Shown here piece by piece: positions 17,122 through 26,428 of a stretch of 64,000 bases of DNA. Position numbers and translations under genes: made by a program. The notes beneath the pieces are model-generated. The model did no database searches. It saw only the letters and a list, made by a program, of their open reading frames with translations, and was not told the origin of the DNA. The stretch's first letter is position 1. The number at the start of each line of letters is the position of its first letter. The DNA is from JABWBP01 sp964522165 (GTDB taxonomy: Bacteria; Calditrichota; Calditrichia; RBG-13-44-9; J075), in assembly GCA_964522165.1 (NCBI GenBank), contig CAZFVV010000001.1, positions 100,108-164,107 on the forward strand. The letters run 5' to 3'.

Positions 17122-18285
17122 TCACCCCGCCAGCACCCGGGGAATTTCGCGATTGATCCGCGATACGATCTCGTAATTGATGGTTCCGCACATGCCCGCC
17201 AGTTGCTCGGCGCTGATCTCCTCCTCGCCCTGGCGGCCGAGCAGCACCGCTTCATCTTCCAATTGCGCATCCGGAATATCGGTTACATCGACCATCAGCA
17301 AATTCATGCACACCCGCCCCCGCACCGGGGCGTGTTTTCCGCGGATGAGCACGTAGCCCTGGTTGGAAAGGCCGCGGTCGTAACCGTCCGAATATCCCAC
17401 CGGCAGCACCGCGATGCGGGAATTGCGGGTGGTTTTGTAGGTGCGCCCGTAGCCGATGGTATCGCCGGCCTTCAAATCTTTGAGCTGGGTGATGCGGGTT
17501 TTCCAGGTCAATACCGGGCGGAGGATCTTCTCCACGTCATTGTCATATTTGATTTTGTAGGAGACCAGGGTTTCCCGGGAGGGCCACAAACCATACTGGC
17601 CGATGCCTAAGCGCACCATATCGAGGTGGGTTTCCCGGAAGAGCAGGGCCGCGGCGGTGCAGGCGCTGTGCCGCTTGAGCACCGGGAAACCGGTCTGCCG
17701 GATGGCCTCGCTCATCTCCTCGAACCGCCGGATTTGTTGAAAGGCGTAGTCGTGGCTGGTGGTATCTTCGATGTTGGCGAAGTGGGTATAAACGCCTTCC
17801 AACTGCACCGCCGGGCTTTCCTGCAGGGCGCGCAGGAACCCGCCCAATTCTTCCCGGCCGATTCCCTGGCGATGGGTGCCGGTTTCCAACTTCAAATGAA
17901 CGCGGGCGGTTTTTTGCAGCCGGGCGGCCGCCTCCTGCAAGTGCAGGATGGTTTCCCGGTCGAACGCCACTAAACGAAAGTTCTCTGCGACCGCGTTTCC
18001 CAGGAGCGGGGTCGGCACCGGGCCCATGATCAAAACATCCTGGGAGAAGCCCGCGTTGCGCAATTTAAGCGCCTCTTCCAGGGAGTGAACGGAGAAAGAA
18101 TCCGCCCCGTGCTTTACCGCCAATCCGGCGATAGCCTGCCAGCCGTGGCCGTAGGCGTTGGCTTTCACCACCACGGAAAGCTCCGGCCCCGGCCCGATGA
18201 TTTTGCGAAAAAAATTTAAATTATGGGCGTACGCCGATTCGGAAATCTCCACCCAGGTGGTGTAAAAGCGGGTCGAGTCTATCAT
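17122..18285 (-). CDS. alr: Alanine racemase
   Basis: A 387-aa PLP enzyme that converts L- to D-alanine for peptidoglycan synthesis. PLP-binding Lys41 lies in SVVVKANAYGHGW. The catalytic Tyr lies in LPVGYSDGYDRGLSN, preceded by GYGRTYKTTRNSRIAVLPV. RVCMNLLMVDVTD is the motif near the active-site Met/Asp, with Asn instead of the common Asp after Met, which also occurs naturally. Full length. GAGAGG lies upstream. It stands alone, downstream of an ACGCAATACG word hairpin. Confidence 0.96.
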   Translation of the reverse strand: MIDSTRFYTTWVEISESAYAHNLNFFRKIIGPGPELSVVVKANAYGHGWQAIAGLAVKHGADSFSVHSLEEALKLRNAGFSQDVLIMGPVPTPLLGNAVAENFRLVAFDRETILHLQEAAARLQKTARVHLKLETGTHRQGIGREELGGFLRALQESPAVQLEGVYTHFANIEDTTSHDYAFQQIRRFEEMSEAIRQTGFPVLKRHSACTAAALLFRETHLDMVRLGIGQYGLWPSRETLVSYKIKYDNDVEKILRPVLTWKTRITQLKDLKAGDTIGYGRTYKTTRNSRIAVLPVGYSDGYDRGLSNQGYVLIRGKHAPVRGRVCMNLLMVDVTDIPDAQLEDEAVLLGRQGEEEISAEQLAGMCGTINYEIVSRINREIPRVLAG

Positions 18286-18300
18286 CTCAAGGACCTCTCT

Positions 18301-18384
18301 TACGCAATACGCAATACGAAATAAGCCTTACGTTTTACGCATTACGTATTGCGTATTCCGTAATCCGTAAAACGTAATGCGTAA
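18301..18384. repeat. ACGCAATACG word hairpin
   Basis: The words TACGCAATACG (18301-18328) are followed by the complementary TACGTATTGCGTATTCCG and then by the same letters again in CGTAAAACGTAATGCGTAAC. It lies between the putative porin and alr and ends 16 bp from the porin stop. Other copies of this family are at 35541-35604 and 56028-56135. Confidence 0.8.
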
Positions 18385-18400
18385 CATCAGTTGATCATCA

Positions 18401-20179
18401 TCAATCGAACAATACCCAGTCCACCCCGATGCGAAGGATGCGCAGGTATTCGAAGGTGTCCTGAATAAAAAAGTAATCTTCCGAGACCAGGTTCTCCCAG
18501 ATAAAAAACACCGCGGCCCCCCGGAAATGCGCCTGGATGCGGAAATCGCTGAGGTAGTAGGGGCCGGTCTCGAACTCCGTCAGCCGGTATTGCGATAGCA
18601 GCCGGTTGAATTGTATGATTTGAAAATATCCCACGTAGCGCCAGGTGAAAACCCCGTCCAATTTCAGCGCGTTCTTGAACATCGGAAAGGAAATTTTTAC
18701 CATGCTGACGTTGCTGATCTGCGGGGCAAACGCTTCTTTGTAATTGTGATTGTAACTGAAATCGTTTCGCAACTGTAAGCGCCAGAGATCCCATCCCGCC
18801 TGAACCCGCACCCCGCGGTTTTCAACGCTTCTCTTCTCCCAGCGCAGGCTGTCTTGCAGCACGAAGGGATAATCGCGGGTGCGAAACGCGAACGGCTCTC
18901 CCTGCACCCACAGGGAAGGGGTGAGGTTGATCTTCAGGAGCAGGCTGGCGCCCTGGCGTTGGATAAAATGCTCCCCCGGGTACGCGGGAATGGAGTCATG
19001 GTTGAAACTGCGCCAGAGCAGGGGAATGGCCTGGGGAGCGGAGAACGCCGCCGCCCCGATTTTCAGGCGCTTGCCGGGGTTGGCTTCGAGCGCGGCGGAG
19101 GCCGTTCCCCCATTTCCCGCCTCGCTGTTAGCGTAAGCGCCGCCTTCCGCCCGGAAGCTAAAACCGCTTTTCCGCCAGTGAAAAAAAGCCCGGGCGCTGC
19201 CGTCGCTTTCGCTGCGGCTGAACCAGAAGCGTTTCCCTTCATTGGTGAACCAGCGGCTGTTGAGGCGGATTCCGGCCGCAGCGGAAGAAAAATTGTGGAA
19301 GTAGGCGGCGTCGAGGTGCGCCAGTTTGGAGCGGTTTTCCCGCTGCCGGTCGCTTCCCCGGGTGTAGCGGTCCTGCATCGCCTGGTAGCCGGGAACGATT
19401 TCCAGGGAGTCCCGCTCCCCCAATCGTCCGGCTAATTTTACCCAGGCGATATCGGCGATCAACTTGAACTTGTCGCTGCTGGTTGCCAACTCCTCCGGGC
19501 CTAAATTAAACCCGTGGCGCATGTGCCAGTAGAAAATATCTGCGTTCCACTTCTCGCCCAACTGCCAATGGATCTGCCCCCGGTAGGTGTTGACCTTGAA
19601 GTCGGAATTATCCGCTCCTTCGGAACCGTCCCCCACAAAATTGGAGCCGGAAAGCTGCACGTAATTTTTACGGCTGAGGCGCTGGAGAAAGTTGATGTCC
19701 ACCAGGGATAATCCCAGGGTGTAATCCTGGGAAAAGATCACCCGGGTGGCCGGTTGGGGGGAAACCGGCGCCGGCGGCCGGTAGGATTCATGCAGGTCGC
19801 CGAAGTGATAGGTTGTTTGGGCAATTTGATAATAGGGAATCCACTGCTCGTTCCAAAACCCGCTTACCGGGTCGAAGAGCCGTTTCCCGGCGAACTCGAA
19901 TTGATACAGCCCCGCGGGCATCCCCTTGTAAGTGTTCACCGCCAGGCGGCCGCGCTGGGTAAAGTCCAGGGGATAGAAATCCGAACGGTAGGAGCGCAAT
20001 TCCTGGTCGTTGAGCGCGCCGACAAGGGGAATATCGTTCGTTTCCAGAGAGATAAGGGAATCTTTAGGGGTAATATCTTTAGCGGCGGTGGAATCTTCTG
20101 CGCTGCGCTGCGCCAGGGCGGGGTTCGCCGGGGAAAAGAAAATCAACCAGAACAATAACGCTGCCGCAATGCGAATCAT
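18401..20179 (-). CDS. Putative porin (large outer-membrane barrel)
   Basis: A 592-aa exported protein. Signal peptide: MIRIAAALLFWLIFFSPANPALAQ-type with a cleavage after ALA-Q. The mature part begins with an acidic linker, then about 20 amphipathic strands rich in Tyr/Phe/Trp (YVQLSGSNFVGDG, AYFHNFSSAAAGIRLNSRWF, SGFSFRAEGGAYANS). The C-terminus FIQDTFEYLRILRIGVDWVLFD ends in an aromatic strand. The whole matches the 'putative porin' family (Porin_10 type) of FCB bacteria. It should sit in the outer membrane; its solute is unknown. No close neighbours share its strand apart from the next large gene. Confidence 0.82.
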   Translation of the reverse strand: MIRIAAALLFWLIFFSPANPALAQRSAEDSTAAKDITPKDSLISLETNDIPLVGALNDQELRSYRSDFYPLDFTQRGRLAVNTYKGMPAGLYQFEFAGKRLFDPVSGFWNEQWIPYYQIAQTTYHFGDLHESYRPPAPVSPQPATRVIFSQDYTLGLSLVDINFLQRLSRKNYVQLSGSNFVGDGSEGADNSDFKVNTYRGQIHWQLGEKWNADIFYWHMRHGFNLGPEELATSSDKFKLIADIAWVKLAGRLGERDSLEIVPGYQAMQDRYTRGSDRQRENRSKLAHLDAAYFHNFSSAAAGIRLNSRWFTNEGKRFWFSRSESDGSARAFFHWRKSGFSFRAEGGAYANSEAGNGGTASAALEANPGKRLKIGAAAFSAPQAIPLLWRSFNHDSIPAYPGEHFIQRQGASLLLKINLTPSLWVQGEPFAFRTRDYPFVLQDSLRWEKRSVENRGVRVQAGWDLWRLQLRNDFSYNHNYKEAFAPQISNVSMVKISFPMFKNALKLDGVFTWRYVGYFQIIQFNRLLSQYRLTEFETGPYYLSDFRIQAHFRGAAVFFIWENLVSEDYFFIQDTFEYLRILRIGVDWVLFD

Positions 20180-20290
20180 CGATTTAAGCTGCCTTCCGCC
20201 GTGTCACTGGGGAATAGAGACCTAAAACCTTCGAGGTCTTCCTTGAAAGGGCAAAATATACGCCGAAGCGCCGGGGAATGCAATCATTTG

Positions 20291-20353
20291 CATGGTTGGA
20301 TGGTTAAATGGTTAAATGGTTATCTTGCTCACTTACCCATCCAACCATCCAAC
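20291..20353. repeat. GGATGGTTAAAT word hairpin
   Basis: The C-free words ATGGTTGGATGGTTAAATGG (20291-20322) are followed after 13 nt by ACCCATCCAACCATCCAAC (20335-20353). It sits 3 bp from the stop codon of the large membrane protein gene on the minus strand and could act as its transcript end. Confidence 0.8.
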
Positions 20354-20355
20354 GG

Positions 20356-23300
20356 CTATATCCACACCCGCAGCTTGCTGCAATCGTATTCCCGGGGCTC
20401 CAGGCCGCAGATTTTGCATCTCTTCGGATCCTGAACCTTCACTTCCTCCGGTATTCTTTTGATCACAATGACAATCGGGTAAGATTGATGGTCTTCTTCT
20501 GCGAAGCCCGGCAGGTTGTCGATTCCCAAATGCTGCTGGTGGTTGCCGTCGATCCAGTAGAAGCGGTAGCGGTTTTTCCCCGGCCCGCGGTCGATGAAGT
20601 GATATAACGCCCGGGCGTAAGTGAACCAGAGCTTTGCGGATTTGACGCCCCCGATGGGCAAAATGCGGATGAGGTGCAGGGGCAGTTCCGGCGGAACCGA
20701 TTCATGGGTTTTCTTCTTTTCCTGAAAATATCCGAATACCCGGTTCATGGCGAAGTAGGAATTCTGGCAGGCCACGTCTTTGAAGTAGTCGATATTGATA
20801 ACCCAGTCATTCTTACTGCCGTCTTCGTGGGCGGGGCGGAATACCTGGGGGCGGAAAATCAGGGTATTGAGCACCATGGCGATCATCCCGGGATCGTTGG
20901 TTCCGTACGCGCAGCAGAACACCCGGGCGTAGGAGGAGTCGGCGCCCGGTTTTTCCGCTTCCTGGGTGGGCTTTATGCCGGTGCAGCAGTAATAATTGCG
21001 GGCATTTCGGAGGGGTTCCGGGGAAGGCTGGCTGCCTCGCTCCGCCTGCCGAGCAAGGCGGCGATAGTTGCTGGCCGCCACGTAATCCTGGAAGGCCGCC
21101 ACCCGGCAGAGGCTCATGCCCGGGCAGGCATATTTTCCGTTATGCTCCGGGTCCAATAACACCTCCCGGAATTCTCCGATGGTATTCGCCTTGCCCGCTT
21201 CCCGGCGGGTCAGGCGGTCGATGACGTTGGGAACCCCCGGGGGCGGCGGCTCCACGACATTTTTATATTTTTCTGCCAGAATCGCGCTGTCCTTTTGATC
21301 GTACAGCTCATCCGGGTCCACCTCGGTTTCTAAGTAATTTCGCCCGTCGTTGGCGTAAATCCGCACCACGCTGCTGGTTTCCGGCGCCGGAGGCTCGAAA
21401 ATGGGGGAATCATCCGGGATGGGAACCAGCAAGGCGTAACCGGTCAGCGCGTATCCTTTGCCGGCCGGGTCTAAAATGATGTTGCGCATGTATTGAAAGG
21501 AAGGCATGTGCGGCTCGACAGTCTCCGCATCGGTTTTGCCCTTGCGCCACAACTCCTCGATGGTCTCTTTTTTAGGAGGATCGAATTCGATGCCGGCCAT
21601 GCGGGCTAAAAAATTGGCCAGGGCCCCGGGGCGATTGGGTAGGCAGGTGCTGATTTCCACAAACTGTTTGTCCTTTTCCCGGGCCTTTTTGAGCGAGCCT
21701 TTGCGCCCGAGGGGGATAGAAAAGCTCCGGCGCGCCCCGGCAATCACTTCTTCCGCGTCGGCCAGGGCGTCGCTGATGCTCTCCCCGATCACCTCCCGGG
21801 CGTAGTAGGCGTAGCGGGCCGGGGAGGGATAGCTGGCATCCATGGCCCACGGTTCCCGGTACATTTTTCCCACGGCGTCATAATACCGGGAAGCGTCGCC
21901 CAAAATCTGCCGTTCCCGATCATCTCCCCGCACCGCGGTCAGCAGGATCAGGGGGAGATGAAATTTCTCTTTATACTGGGATTTGAGCCGTTCCAGGGCG
22001 CGCACGCAGCGGGATACTAAGAGGGGCGATTTATCGACTTCATCATGGTTAAGCACCAGAATGTGCGGCTGGTGCTGCTCGATGCAGGCCTGGATGGCGT
22101 TCTGGTCCGCTTCATTTACCACACGGGTAAGCTGGAGAAAGTCTCTAATATCCAGCGGCGATTCGCCGTTTTGGTACGGAAAGCGGCTGCTGGTTACCAG
22201 CAGCGCCGGCCAGCGCAGGTCGAAGGGCTGGTTTTTCCCCTCCTCTTTTAAGATCGGGTAGCCGATGGACTGTTCCGGGGAAGTGACGATGAAGGCAAAG
22301 TGCTCTTTCAATATCCGGGTTCTATTCCCCGGCGTTCCGGGCAGGTAAATCCACAGGGTTTCCAGCATGAACTGGGTGGCTTTATTGTTTCCGACGATGA
22401 GCACTTTCGGCCACTGCTGTTTCTCCATCTTATAAATCGAGCGCACTTTCACCATGGCCGCCCAGAGGCGGTGCCCCAGGGTGGTTCCCTGGTTGTGCTT
22501 GGGGTAAACCAGCACGATGCGGCGGTGCCGCGCCCGGTAAGTGAGGTAGGAAATCTGGTCGCTGCGGCTGACGCAAATGATGGCGTTGACCCGGGCCTGG
22601 TTGGCGCGATCAAAAATCGTCTGCACGCTCCCCTCTTCCGGCACGGTGCTGATGATAAGCCGGGCGCGTTCCAGATTTACCCGGGAGCTGATGAACGGTT
22701 CCCGCGCTTCCCCGATAATCACCGGCGCCAGCACCCGTTGCTCATCATAAAAAATGTTGCCGTTGGGATCCCTGGTTTTATAGGGTTCGCGGCAGGTGCT
22801 TACCACGCCGTGGCGGCCTAACAGGCTGGTCTCCCCGGAGAAGATCACGTCCCGGGGATCCCGCTCGATCACCACCGCGTAGCTGCTCAACTTCTCCAGG
22901 CGCAAATCGGGGGTTACGACTTCCATGAAACTTTTATCCCGCTGGTCTTCCCGGAGCATCAGGCGCACTTCCCGCTCCAGTACCCGCTTTCCTAAGCTGC
23001 CGAAGCCGATCACCACCAGGTGTCCCTGGATCACCATCAGCAGGTCGGCCAGGCGGCGGTTGAAATATTCCCCGAAGGTTTCATCCGGGTGTACCGCGGA
23101 GAGGGTAAGGGGGCTGAACCAGGCCACGAACACCACCAGCGCCAGGATGATCTGGTCGGCCTGGGTGAAACCGGACAGAATTTCGTGCTGCCCGATGGCC
23201 ACGAAAACGATCGGGGTGCCCAAAAAGATGAGGGTAATGGCCAGTCCCCCGACCAGTAAAAAGGGCTGCCTGAGCAGCATCGCCCCTACAAAATGCCAGA

Positions 23301-24153
23301 GATAGCGGTAGGTTTTTTGAATGATGCCGCGCATGTCCCGTTCGTGGAAGGTTACCGGGATCAGGATGCGCCCGATCAAGCGGTTGCCTAAGCAGGCGCT
23401 CAGGAAAAATATCAGGCCGGAAATGGAAGAAGAGCAAAACCAGGCCAGCATCTCCATCTGGATTTTGATATTGCTGGCCACCGACCCTTTTTGAATAAAA
23501 AAAATCGCCGGCTGGAGAACGAATTTACCCATTCCGAGAGTAGCTAAGAACCAGAGCTCTACCACCACCAGGCTCAGCAGCAGGGTAAAAAACGAGATCG
23601 CCTCGTACCACACCCAGCGTTCCGAATAGCGCCGCCGGCGGGGGTCGGCGGCGGCGCGGATATCCCGGAAGGCGGTGTAGTGGAGTTTGCGGCGGGTCAG
23701 CCCCAAGTAAATTAGCGGCAGCAGGCCGATGAACACCCAGTAGGCCAGGGAGAGGTCCCGGGTGGGCTGTTTTCCGGCCAGGAAGTGCTGCGCCAGGTCA
23801 TGGGGAAAGAACGCCAGGATCAACAAAAGGAGTAAAATACTGCGCAGGTAGATGAGGGAGTTTTCCACCGCGTCTTTCCAGTCCAAAATCGTCAGTCGAA
23901 TGGGAATCCAGAGCAGGAATAAAAACACCCCCAGCGCCGCGGCATGGAGGAGGGTGACCCTGGCAAAATGCCCCCAGGTGAGATCGGGGAAGAGCAAATA
24001 CCCGCAAATCCCCTGGATCAGCAGCGCCAGGGCGATGGGCAATAGAAACAGGTAAGCGTAGAATCGCAGCCGGTCCCCGGGTTCGCGGAGGGGGTATTGA
24101 AATTCATCCGGGTTGCCGTTGCGGGATTGCTTTTTCAGGCGAGAGGCGTTCAT
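20356..24153 (-). CDS. Giant membrane protein with two RCK/TrkA-N-like modules
   Basis: A 1265-aa protein. The start at 24153 has GGGGAG 5 nt upstream. The N-terminal 380 residues hold about eight transmembrane helices. GHLVVIGFGSLGKRVLE then opens a Rossmann NAD-binding (TrkA-N/RCK) module, with RLIISTVPEEGSVQTIF as its fourth strand region. A second module opens with WPKVLIVGNNKATQFMLETL. The C-terminal 500 residues are soluble and unassigned, with several Cys (GMSLCR, NYYCCTGIKP, FCCAYGT, CKICGLEPREYDC). The layout, membrane part followed by paired RCK modules, recalls CASTOR/POLLUX-type and ligand-gated K+ channels, but I do not see a clear TxGYG filter. Call it channel-like at best. Confidence 0.75.
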   Translation of the reverse strand: MNASRLKKQSRNGNPDEFQYPLREPGDRLRFYAYLFLLPIALALLIQGICGYLLFPDLTWGHFARVTLLHAAALGVFLFLLWIPIRLTILDWKDAVENSLIYLRSILLLLLILAFFPHDLAQHFLAGKQPTRDLSLAYWVFIGLLPLIYLGLTRRKLHYTAFRDIRAAADPRRRRYSERWVWYEAISFFTLLLSLVVVELWFLATLGMGKFVLQPAIFFIQKGSVASNIKIQMEMLAWFCSSSISGLIFFLSACLGNRLIGRILIPVTFHERDMRGIIQKTYRYLWHFVGAMLLRQPFLLVGGLAITLIFLGTPIVFVAIGQHEILSGFTQADQIILALVVFVAWFSPLTLSAVHPDETFGEYFNRRLADLLMVIQGHLVVIGFGSLGKRVLEREVRLMLREDQRDKSFMEVVTPDLRLEKLSSYAVVIERDPRDVIFSGETSLLGRHGVVSTCREPYKTRDPNGNIFYDEQRVLAPVIIGEAREPFISSRVNLERARLIISTVPEEGSVQTIFDRANQARVNAIICVSRSDQISYLTYRARHRRIVLVYPKHNQGTTLGHRLWAAMVKVRSIYKMEKQQWPKVLIVGNNKATQFMLETLWIYLPGTPGNRTRILKEHFAFIVTSPEQSIGYPILKEEGKNQPFDLRWPALLVTSSRFPYQNGESPLDIRDFLQLTRVVNEADQNAIQACIEQHQPHILVLNHDEVDKSPLLVSRCVRALERLKSQYKEKFHLPLILLTAVRGDDRERQILGDASRYYDAVGKMYREPWAMDASYPSPARYAYYAREVIGESISDALADAEEVIAGARRSFSIPLGRKGSLKKAREKDKQFVEISTCLPNRPGALANFLARMAGIEFDPPKKETIEELWRKGKTDAETVEPHMPSFQYMRNIILDPAGKGYALTGYALLVPIPDDSPIFEPPAPETSSVVRIYANDGRNYLETEVDPDELYDQKDSAILAEKYKNVVEPPPPGVPNVIDRLTRREAGKANTIGEFREVLLDPEHNGKYACPGMSLCRVAAFQDYVAASNYRRLARQAERGSQPSPEPLRNARNYYCCTGIKPTQEAEKPGADSSYARVFCCAYGTNDPGMIAMVLNTLIFRPQVFRPAHEDGSKNDWVINIDYFKDVACQNSYFAMNRVFGYFQEKKKTHESVPPELPLHLIRILPIGGVKSAKLWFTYARALYHFIDRGPGKNRYRFYWIDGNHQQHLGIDNLPGFAEEDHQSYPIVIVIKRIPEEVKVQDPKRCKICGLEPREYDCSKLRVWI

Positions 24154-24384
24154 GAAAACTCCCCGGTTACGTTTCATAGAAAAATTTTTGCGTGAAGATG
24201 GGAGAGTTTACCGAACGGCGGGGAAATATTCAAGGGTTTTGTGAATTCCGATGTGCGGGAAAATACCTGTTCGTTTGCCGGAGCGGCCATGGTAGTGCAG
24301 CAGCGGCGGCGTCATCCCGCCAGGGATGCCCGATAATAGCCCGCCAACTCATGATACTGCCGGCGAATTGGTGTTAAATAAAAG

Positions 24385-24414
24385 AATTCTCCTCCTTCTG
24401 CAAGGAGGAGAATT
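24385..24414. repeat. 13-bp palindrome with CTGC apex
   Basis: AATTCTCCTCCTT pairs perfectly with AAGGAGGAGAATT around CTGC. TTTAACC follows, too short a T-run for a confident terminator. The apex (TTCTGC) resembles other CTYYWG-type palindromes in the window. Confidence 0.65.
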
Positions 24415-24660
24415 TTAACCTGTGCTCCTCTTAGCTTGACACCTATGGGGATACAGGGGGATGTAAGGGGGTTGGAAAGAAATAACCTACCGGATTCCTC
24501 TTGTGACTTGTTGGGTAATCATCCACATTGGGCTGGTACATTAAATTTTTCCAACCCCTGATACTTTTTCTCTCCGAACATGACAAAAATCATGTTTAAA
24601 GCTAACTAAACTCATTGTTTTGGAGCTATAAAACTATATACTTTTCGGCACATCCGGTAG

Positions 24661-24717
24661 CCGGAGACCGGCAATTGAGTGGCGGGGATGAGCAGGGCAT
24701 TCATTGCCAGGCTCCGG
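24661..24717 (+). promoter_or_regulatory. Imperfect inverted repeat in the leader of the citrate module
   Basis: CCGGAGACCGGCAAT (24661-24675) and ATTGCCAGGCTCCGG (24703-24717) match at 13 of 15 positions, 36 bp before the TTG start. It could be an operator or an RNA stem in the leader; the sequence cannot decide. Confidence 0.4.
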
Positions 24718-24752
24718 TTATTACATGAATCTTAAACCGATGGGGTGATAGG

Positions 24753-26312
24753 TTGGCGCGTTTACATGAATTTCAGGGAAAAATGCTGTTAAAAGAAAAT
24801 GGCATTCCCATTCCCGAGGGAAAAGCGGCGTACTCCCCGGAAGAGGTGCAGCACATCGCCGCGGAGATGAATCAGCCGGTGGTCATCAAGGCGCAGGCCT
24901 GGACCACCAGCCGGCTGGCCAAAGGATTGATCCAGTTTGCGGAAACCCCCGCGGAAGCGTTCCAAAAGGCGCGGGAGTTGTTCGGAAAGTCGGTCAACAA
25001 CTTCCCCGTGGAAGTGCTGTTGGTGGAAAAACGGTTGAAGATCGAGCGGGAATTTTACGGCGGCATTATCATCAACGACGCCGCGAAGGCGCCGGAGATC
25101 ATTTTCTCTTCCAAAGGCGGCTCCGGCATCGAGGAAATTGCCCTCAAATATATCGACCGGGTCGGGCGGATGAAAATCGACGTGGTGGAGGGCCTGAAAG
25201 ATTACCAGGCCCGCAATTTGATCCGGCGAACCGGCATTCACGGGAACGAACAGGGTAAATTGGCGGACATGCTGGTAAAATTATGGAAAGTCGCCCGGAA
25301 ATACGAAGCGAGATCCGCCGAGATCAACCCGATTGTCATCACCAATGAAGGTAATTTCCTGGCCGCGGACTGCCGCATTACCGTGGATGACTACGCGGTG
25401 TTCCGCCACCCGGAATTGGGCATCGAGATCGCCCGGGAGTTCGGCCACCCCCCCACCCCGCTGGATAAAATCGCTTACGCGGTGGAGAAGAACGATTTCC
25501 GGGGCACTTTCTACTTTATTCAATTAGAACAGGGATTCAAGAAAGGCGAGGGGTTTATCGGCTTCCATGGCGCCGGGGGAGGCGGCTCGATGATGTCCAT
25601 GGACGCGGTGCAGAAGCGGGGGTTCAAGATCGCTAATTTTACAGATACCTCCGGCAATCCGCCGGCCTCGAAGGTTTATCGCGCCGCGAAGATTCTGCTC
25701 TCGCAGAAAAATATCGACGGGTACTTCGGCAGCGGTTCCGGGGTGGCCTCCCAGGAGCAGGTCAACTCCGCGCGCGGGCTGGTGAAGGCCTTCCGGGAGG
25801 ATAAACTCAGCGTTCCGGCGGTAATCCGGCTGGGCGGCAATATGGAAGACGAAGCAGTGGATATCCTCACCCGCTACACCGCCGACCTGCCGGTGAAAGT
25901 AGAGGGATACAAAAAAGACCATCCGGCGGATTTCTGCGCGGAACGGTTGGAGGCGCTGATTGCGGAGCATAAAACCCAACAAGTTCGCTACCCTGAAAAC
26001 GGCCTGACCGCCCGCCATTTGCTGAAAGATGCCCAAAAACCTTATGAATTTAAAACCATCACAGGAAGGGTGTTGTTCGACCATGCGCTTTGCGCGGATT
26101 GTAAGAACCAGCCCTGCGTTCCTGCCTGTGCGCCGCAAATCCTGAAATTGGAAAAAGGCAAACCGGTATTGGCGATCACCCAGGAGGAAGCCGCCAAAGG
26201 AAAATGCACCGAGTGCCTGGCTTGCGAGTTAGAATGCTATTTCCACGGCAATAAAGGAGCGTACGTGGAACTGCCCATCCCGGGATTGGAGGAATACCGG
26301 GCAAAAAGTTAG
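24753..26312 (+). CDS. SucC/citryl-CoA synthetase-like beta subunit fused to a 2[4Fe-4S] ferredoxin domain
   Basis: A 519-aa protein from a TTG start; homology begins at once (RLHEFQGKMLLKENGIP, like SucC). Residues 1-235 are an ATP-grasp domain (VVIKAQAWTTSRLAKGL, where the usual GGRGKAGG loop is replaced; EREFYGGIIIN; SKGGSGIEEIA; AEINPIV). Residues 250-400 are the CoA-ligase domain (GFHGAGGGGSMMSMDAV, NFTDTSGNPPASKV, VPAVIRLGGN). Residues 440-500 add two cysteine sets: 447/450/455/459 and 485/488/491/495, enough for two [4Fe-4S] clusters. With the alpha subunit it should form an acyl-CoA from a carboxylate, ATP and CoA. Citrate is the likely substrate because citryl-CoA lyase follows. Fusion to a ferredoxin domain is unusual for this family. 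Confidence 0.85.
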   Translation: MARLHEFQGKMLLKENGIPIPEGKAAYSPEEVQHIAAEMNQPVVIKAQAWTTSRLAKGLIQFAETPAEAFQKARELFGKSVNNFPVEVLLVEKRLKIEREFYGGIIINDAAKAPEIIFSSKGGSGIEEIALKYIDRVGRMKIDVVEGLKDYQARNLIRRTGIHGNEQGKLADMLVKLWKVARKYEARSAEINPIVITNEGNFLAADCRITVDDYAVFRHPELGIEIAREFGHPPTPLDKIAYAVEKNDFRGTFYFIQLEQGFKKGEGFIGFHGAGGGGSMMSMDAVQKRGFKIANFTDTSGNPPASKVYRAAKILLSQKNIDGYFGSGSGVASQEQVNSARGLVKAFREDKLSVPAVIRLGGNMEDEAVDILTRYTADLPVKVEGYKKDHPADFCAERLEALIAEHKTQQVRYPENGLTARHLLKDAQKPYEFKTITGRVLFDHALCADCKNQPCVPACAPQILKLEKGKPVLAITQEEAAKGKCTECLACELECYFHGNKGAYVELPIPGLEEYRAKS

Positions 26313-26321
26313 CAAGAGCTG

Positions 26322-26410
26322 GGTGTTGGGGTCTTCAGGTGTTATGATGTTATAGTGTTCGAGTAACCAGAATACCAGAACACTTGCGCACCTGAACACT
26401 GGAACACCAC
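26322..26410. repeat. GTGTT word hairpin in the citrate module
   Basis: GTGTTGGGGTCTTCAGGTGT-like words (26322-26361) are followed by complementary AACACTTGCGCACCTGAACA-like words (26378-26408). It lies between the beta and alpha subunit genes and ends 18 bp before the alpha start. Confidence 0.8.
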
Positions 26411-26428
26411 TGAAAATGGAGCGATAAA

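Larger units (their letters stand above)
24154..24752. other. 599-bp divergent regulatory gap before the citrate module
   Basis: No credible ORF. It holds a 13-bp palindrome (24385-24414), an inverted pair GGGGTTGGAAA (24468-24479) / TTTCCAACCCC (24549-24559), a small CATGA/TCATG hairpin near 24580-24598, and an imperfect 15-bp inverted repeat just upstream of the first gene of the module (24661-24717). The promoters for both directions should be here. Confidence 0.5.

Noticed and set aside
24178..24377. Small plus-strand open frame upstream of the citrate module
   Set aside because: No ribosome site, no family features, low-complexity Ala/Ser run; overlaps the likely promoter of the divergent gene.
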